Assembly (NCBI GenBank): GCA_964655005.1
Contig: CAZZKE010000040.1
Location: 1-26,878, forward strand
Origin: CAZZKE01 sp964655005
GTDB lineage: Bacteria; Pseudomonadota; Alphaproteobacteria; Rhodospirillales; JABHCV01
Length of the DNA stretch: 26,878 bases
Direction of reading: 5' to 3'
How positions within the stretch are numbered: position 1 is the stretch's first letter; every line of letters begins with the position of its first letter. The notes beneath the pieces were generated by a model. It saw only the letters and a list, made by a program, of their open reading frames with translations, had not been told where the DNA came from and ran no database searches. Shown piece by piece: positions 23,388-26,878 of this stretch. A program made the position numbers and the translations under genes.

Positions 23388-23822
23388 ATTTCATCAGCGC
23401 AAACTGTAATTATAATAGCCCACACCAGCAAGATTTCGTCGCTGGCCAGGCTGATAAACAAGCATCGTGATGTCTTTGAAGGTTATCGTCTTTTGTCGTT
23501 GACGGAAACCGGGGAGATTATCGAGTCCGAAACAGGACTGGAGGTTACTCACATTTTTCCCGCCAAAAAAGGCGGAGAGATGCAGCTTTGCGGGCTGATC
23601 TGCAGCAACGTCATACGTTGCGTTTTTTTCCTCCGCGATCCGCTAAACCAGGACCCGGCAGAGCCGGATATCACACCATTTTACCGGGCATGTGACCTCA
23701 ATAATGTACCGCTTGCGACGAATATGGTCGGGGCCGTGGCCCTGATGTCCTGGCTTGGCAGAAAGAGCGCCGAGAATGCCGATGATAATGAGCTTGAGTC
23801 GGAAGACAATATTGAAGAGTAG
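23388..23822 (+). CDS. Methylglyoxal-synthase-fold protein, probably non-catalytic, ATT start
   Basis: A 144-residue protein with the whole MGS-like fold: VIIIAHTSKISSLARLINKH, TETGEIIESETGLEVTHIFPAKKGGEMQ, CGLICSNVIRCVFFLRDPLNQDPAEPDI, LNNVPLATNMVGAVALMSWL. Set against E. coli MgsA from memory, Asp20 becomes Thr, catalytic Asp71 becomes Glu (GGE), His98 becomes Ala, while Asp91 and Asp101 are kept. Normal synthase activity is doubtful; a ligand-binding role, as for MGS domains in carbamoyl-phosphate synthetase, is possible. No ATG, GTG or TTG precedes codon 36 of the homology, so ATT at 23388 with AGGGGG about 10 nt upstream is the best start. The glycosyltransferase TAG is in the same frame, two codons upstream. 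Confidence 0.68.
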   Translation: MSSAQTVIIIAHTSKISSLARLINKHRDVFEGYRLLSLTETGEIIESETGLEVTHIFPAKKGGEMQLCGLICSNVIRCVFFLRDPLNQDPAEPDITPFYRACDLNNVPLATNMVGAVALMSWLGRKSAENADDNELESEDNIEE

Positions 23823-23873
23823 ACATATCTGGACCGGCGTTTATTGCGTACTGCGGATGGAGAAAATATCCAG

Positions 23874-25028
23874 ATGAACGTTAACAATTTGTCAGCAGCG
23901 ATCGAGGCGTGGAACGTATCCGGGATAGATGTAGAAGAGGAGCTGTGTCTGAATCTGCGTGGCCGTGGTGATATATGCACAAAATGTGAGGACGCATGCC
24001 GGCATGATGCGCTGATTCTGTCGATCGACGATATCATTCTTTCACAGTCCGATTGCAGCAATTGCGGGGCCTGCTTGCCGGCCTGTCCCAGCGGCGTGTT
24101 CCGTTTGTCAGGGTTCGACCCGGAACGTCTGGTCGCCGCCATGGAAGGCACGAAAGAGGTGCATTTGCATTGCCGTAGCAGTTGTGACGGCGGTGGCGGT
24201 GTGGTCATTCCATGTCATCATTTGCTGGACGCAAGGCTTGTCGCCGCCGCCATGGCGGGTGGTACCAATGTATTCCATATGCACGGCCTGAAAAAATGTG
24301 ACGAATGTTCCGTCGGCGACGCCAGAGACCAGATCGGGAATGTCCGCAGACAGTTGAATAGATGGTTCGGGGATGCTGTACCGGAAATTGTCGAGGCGAG
24401 CACGGTTAGCGAAACCGGTGCTGGTCGCTACGACTATCAGGATCAGGTTCATACCAACCGCCGGGGCTTTTTGTGCATGGCGGGGCTTCGTGCCGCTACC
24501 GGGGCGGTGTGGATGATTCCGTTCAGCAATGATGACGATGACGACGAAATATCCGAAACACCGTTCCGCCAGGGTTGTGATGAACTTAAGAGGCCGGTTG
24601 CCTACCAGCAGACCCTTGGGACCAGGGCGAAAGGTCTTCCATGGCAGGGTGGTCGGCCGATGCCCTGGCGGACACGTACTTTTAGTGAGAAATGCAGCGC
24701 TTGCATGGTTTGTTATGAACGCTGTCCGACCGGGGCGCTGGTTGGTCATAAAGGCAGGGAATTGCGTGAAATATCCTTTGATCCGGCACTATGCATGGGG
24801 TGCGAATTATGCACCCGGCTTTGTCCCGAGAAGGCAATCAAGGCAAGGGTTGCGGACAATACGGATATTCTGGCAGACGCCCGACATATATTGATACGCA
24901 AGAGTGTCAGGGCTTGCCAACAATGCGGTGAACTGTTCTCTCCCGATTGCGATGACGGTAGCTTGTGCAACTCTTGTCTCAATGAACAGGATATTGATGA
25001 CGAGTTTATGAACATCCTCAAAGGGTGA
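23874..25028 (+). CDS. Multi-cluster iron-sulfur protein with internal Tat-like segment
   Basis: A 384-residue protein in two parts. The N-part has C35-x2-C38-x3-C42, a ferredoxin motif C61-x2-C64-x2-C67-x3-C71, then HCRSSCDGGGGVVIPCHHL and a LKKCDEC pair, recalling 4Fe-4S accessory proteins found beside TorD in other molybdoenzyme loci. A central RR pair (196-197) in NRRGFLCMAGLRAATGAVWM looks like a Tat signal core. The C-part has two ferredoxin motifs from C274 and C307, and a zinc-ribbon-like C348-x2-C ... C-x2-C tail. ATG 23874 has GGAGA 10 nt upstream; a TTG 30 nt earlier lacks a ribosome site. Electron transfer or maturation for the operon's enzyme is inferred. Confidence 0.75.
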   Translation: MNVNNLSAAIEAWNVSGIDVEEELCLNLRGRGDICTKCEDACRHDALILSIDDIILSQSDCSNCGACLPACPSGVFRLSGFDPERLVAAMEGTKEVHLHCRSSCDGGGGVVIPCHHLLDARLVAAAMAGGTNVFHMHGLKKCDECSVGDARDQIGNVRRQLNRWFGDAVPEIVEASTVSETGAGRYDYQDQVHTNRRGFLCMAGLRAATGAVWMIPFSNDDDDDEISETPFRQGCDELKRPVAYQQTLGTRAKGLPWQGGRPMPWRTRTFSEKCSACMVCYERCPTGALVGHKGRELREISFDPALCMGCELCTRLCPEKAIKARVADNTDILADARHILIRKSVRACQQCGELFSPDCDDGSLCNSCLNEQDIDDEFMNILKG

Positions 25029-25032
25029 TCCG

Positions 25033-25308
25033 TTGGGGGGAACATATCGGATCACCGGGATATCCGCCGTTCTGATTCTTGTCCTGGCGGGATGGTGGTG
25101 GAACAGACAGCCCCACACGCCCGGGGAATTGTTCAGGGAGCGTTGCGGCGCCTGCCACGAACTGCCTGATCTGAGCGGTTACAGCGCCAATGACATTCCT
25201 GCGGTAATCAGAACCATGCGCCTGAGGAACGGAGCGAACAGCATGATAAGTGAAGCCGAGGTGCAAACTATAAGTGAATACCTGCAAAAAATAATTGAAA
25301 GAAAATAA
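25033..25308 (+). CDS. Small membrane-anchored monoheme cytochrome c
   Basis: A 91-residue protein. Residues 7-23 form one hydrophobic helix (signal anchor), followed by a heme c site C38-G-A-C41-H42. A Met near residue 68-70 (ANSMISEAEV) could be the sixth heme ligand. The C-terminal helix ISEAEVQTISEYLQKI is usual for class I cytochromes. It would sit on the periplasmic face and could link the molybdoenzyme to other carriers. The TTG start has AAGGG 7 nt upstream and follows the Fe-S gene by 4 nt. Two nucleotides separate its end from the next gene start. Confidence 0.82.
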   Translation: MGGTYRITGISAVLILVLAGWWWNRQPHTPGELFRERCGACHELPDLSGYSANDIPAVIRTMRLRNGANSMISEAEVQTISEYLQKIIERK

Positions 25309-25309
25309 T

Positions 25310-26350
25310 ATGGAAAATGTTGAAGAACGGGTATTCGGTGTACTCAAGAGTGTTATTTACGGCTCCGATGGCCTGGATGTTATAGAGGCTGGACATGTCT
25401 ACGACGTTGTCGCCACTGGCGGTGCCGTGCGGGTGCTGCTGGACACGGATAACATTTCCGCCGACCAGCAGGGCGAACTGGCAGAAATGCTGTCTCCTCT
25501 GGTATTAAAGGTAGATGGCGTTGAACGTGTCGTCGTTAAACCCCGCCCCCGCCCCCCGTCAGGTCGTAAAAGAATTCCCGGAGTTCGCCATCTGCTGGCC
25601 GTCCACAGCGGCAAGGGGGGGGTCGGCAAATCCACGGTTTCGGTCAACCTCGCCTGCTCTTTGGCGGCTCGCGGTTTAAAAGTGGGGATATTGGATGCGG
25701 ATGTTTACGGTCCGTCATGTCCAGCCCTTCTTGGTCTTTCGGGACGGGCCACGATGTCGGAGAACGACGGGCTTATAGCCCCCATGGAGGCGCATGGGGT
25801 CAAGCTGATGTCGCTGGGCTTCATGTTGCCGAAAAGCCAGGCCTTGATTTGGCGCGGCTCGCTGGTTGATATCGGCGTGCCTCAGCTTTTTCGCGACGTC
25901 GATTGGGGTGAACTGGACATTCTTATCGTCGATCTGCCGCCGGGAACCTCCGACGTACATTTAGCGGTGGCGGGAAACGTTTTTATTTCTGCGGTAATTG
26001 TGGTTACCGCGCCGGGGCAGACTTCGGTCCAGGATGTCCAGCGCGGTATGGAGATGTTTGCCGACCTTGCCGTGCCCTGTCTTGGCCTTGTCGAGAATAT
26101 GTCCGCTGTCGCCTGCCGTCGCTGTGGGGATGTCCGCCCCCTGTTCGGCAGCGGAGGAGGATCCGACCTCTCGGCAATGACCGGATTGTCGATGTTATCG
26201 GCAATTCCCTTTTTCCCCGAGGTCGCCGAATCTGCTGAAAAGGGCTGTCCGATAGTTGTCGGCCAGGCGGATTCCCTGGCCGCAAATGTGTTCAACGAAC
26301 TCGCGGATAAAGTCGCCGGAATTATTGGAAGAATGGAAGCGGAGACATGA
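25310..26350 (+). CDS. Mrp/ApbC-type iron-sulfur carrier ATPase with MIP18 domain
   Basis: A 346-residue Mrp/NBP35-family P-loop protein. Residues about 1-80 form a MIP18/DUF59-like domain (VEERVFGVLKSVIYGSDGLDVIEAGHVYDV). The deviant Walker A is G101-KGGVGKS108, with VGILDADVYGPSCPALLG, DILIVDLPPGTSDVHL and VENMSAVACRRCGD, the last holding the CxxC that in this family can bridge a [4Fe-4S] cluster between subunits. Mrp proteins deliver Fe-S clusters to apo-proteins in the cytoplasm. Location in an operon rich in Fe-S proteins suggests a dedicated maturation role. The Walker A codons include a G8 run (25615-25622). Confidence 0.88.
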   Translation: MENVEERVFGVLKSVIYGSDGLDVIEAGHVYDVVATGGAVRVLLDTDNISADQQGELAEMLSPLVLKVDGVERVVVKPRPRPPSGRKRIPGVRHLLAVHSGKGGVGKSTVSVNLACSLAARGLKVGILDADVYGPSCPALLGLSGRATMSENDGLIAPMEAHGVKLMSLGFMLPKSQALIWRGSLVDIGVPQLFRDVDWGELDILIVDLPPGTSDVHLAVAGNVFISAVIVVTAPGQTSVQDVQRGMEMFADLAVPCLGLVENMSAVACRRCGDVRPLFGSGGGSDLSAMTGLSMLSAIPFFPEVAESAEKGCPIVVGQADSLAANVFNELADKVAGIIGRMEAET

Positions 26351-26352
26351 CA

Positions 26353-26878
26353 ATGAACGAATCGACTGTTTCTCTGACCATCTCACATGACGCGGAACCC
26401 GCCTTGCCTGCGCCGGTTCCGGGGGTCAAGGAAATTATGCTGGTCGCCAGTGGCAAGGGTGGAGTGGGGAAATCCTCGGTCGCGGTTAATTTCGCGGTTT
26501 CCTTTGCCGCCAATGGCCTCAATGTCGGATTGCTTGACGCCGATCTTTATGGCCCTTCGGTGGCCCGTATGATGGGCAGCGGAGACAATTTGGCGATAAA
26601 TGATGAAGGGCTCACCATTCCAGCCTTGAACCATGACGTTTACTCGGTTTCGGTCGGCAACCTGCTTCCTCCAGAAGCCCCGATGGTGTGGAAAGGAGGG
26701 CTTATCGCCCAGGCTGTGGTGCAGATGTTTCGCGAAGTTGCATGGCCGGACCTGGATTTGCTGATCGTCGATATGCCGCCCGGTACCGGCGATGTGCATC
26801 TGACCATTCTGGAACAGATTCCAATAGTCGGCGCGGTCATCGTCACGACGCCGCAAAAGCTGGCGGTAGCGGACGCCG
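26353..26878 (+). CDS. Second Mrp/ApbC-type ATPase (3' end beyond window)
   Basis: At least 175 residues are visible and the frame is open at the window edge. It has the Mrp family Walker A (G34-KGGVGKS41), GLLDADLYGPSVARMMG, the VWKGGLIAQAVVQMF block, and LLIVDMPPGTGDVHLTILEQIPIVGAVIVTTPQKLAVADA. It lacks the N-terminal MIP18 domain of its neighbour, starting only about 25 residues before the ATPase core. ATG 26353 has GGAG 8 nt upstream; ATG 26347, overlapping the previous stop, is possible but too close to that site. Two adjacent Mrp paralogues, one with and one without MIP18, suggest a heteromeric carrier. The CxxC region lies outside the window. Confidence 0.88.
   Translation, partial: MNESTVSLTISHDAEPALPAPVPGVKEIMLVASGKGGVGKSSVAVNFAVSFAANGLNVGLLDADLYGPSVARMMGSGDNLAINDEGLTIPALNHDVYSVSVGNLLPPEAPMVWKGGLIAQAVVQMFREVAWPDLDLLIVDMPPGTGDVHLTILEQIPIVGAVIVTTPQKLAVADA

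Noticed and set aside
23493..23822. TTG at 23493 as start of the MGS-fold gene
   Set aside because: It would remove the first strand and helix of the fold (IIIAHTSKISSLARLINKH), which are clearly present in frame upstream.
1..26878. tRNA, rRNA, CRISPR arrays, intact insertion sequences and attachment sites
   Set aside because: No cloverleaf, repeat-spacer pattern, transposase or integrase reading frame was recognised.

Overview
The window looks like chromosome of an alphaproteobacterium, probably Rhodospirillales-like. The grounds are an EipB/DUF1849 envelope protein, a SoeABC-type sulfite dehydrogenase, high G+C in the first 12 kb and tight, overlapping operons. No rRNA, tRNA or CRISPR array was seen, and no species is claimed.

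Layout. 1-3.2 kb: cell-envelope genes (a DUF3047-like lipoprotein, a Com1/ScsC-type DsbA, a PDZ protein and an EipB homologue). 3.3-7.1 kb: a surface-polysaccharide operon with wecB and wecC (UDP-GlcNAc to UDP-ManNAcA) and two tandem related methyltransferases. 7.1-7.4 kb: an AT-rich regulatory gap with a palindrome, a promoter-like box and a possible 7-codon leader ORF. 7.4-12.0 kb: soeABC, a cytoplasm-facing molybdenum sulfite dehydrogenase. 12.0-12.7 kb: a gap with no convincing gene and a possible IS end.

12.7-26.9 kb is the unusual part. On the minus strand is an overlapping three-gene sensory operon: a PhnD-type periplasmic binding protein, a membrane histidine kinase and an NtrC-type sigma-54 response regulator. 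This architecture is known for arsenite sensing (AioXSR/ArxXSR). Divergent from it is a ten-gene plus-strand operon. It is preceded by a near-perfect sigma-54 promoter (16888-16903) and three GTTAC-type inverted repeats that look like activator sites. The operon encodes a four-cluster ferredoxin subunit, an NrfD-type membrane subunit, a Tat-exported molybdopterin subunit (B-C-A order, as in ttrBCA), a TorD chaperone, a glycosyltransferase, a methylglyoxal-synthase-fold protein with altered catalytic residues, a multi-cluster Fe-S protein, a monoheme cytochrome c and two Mrp/ApbC-type ATPases (the last cut by the window end).

This enzyme fits no subfamily I can name. The catalytic subunit has Asp where the third cysteine of its N-terminal Fe-S cluster should be, and the ferredoxin subunit has Asp in place of the fourth cysteine of its first cluster motif. 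The likely picture is a ligand-induced, quinone-linked periplasmic respiratory oxidoreductase with dedicated Fe-S maturation and electron-transfer genes. The substrate cannot be read from the sequence; a sulfur compound, arsenic or selenium oxyanion, or organic substrate all remain open.
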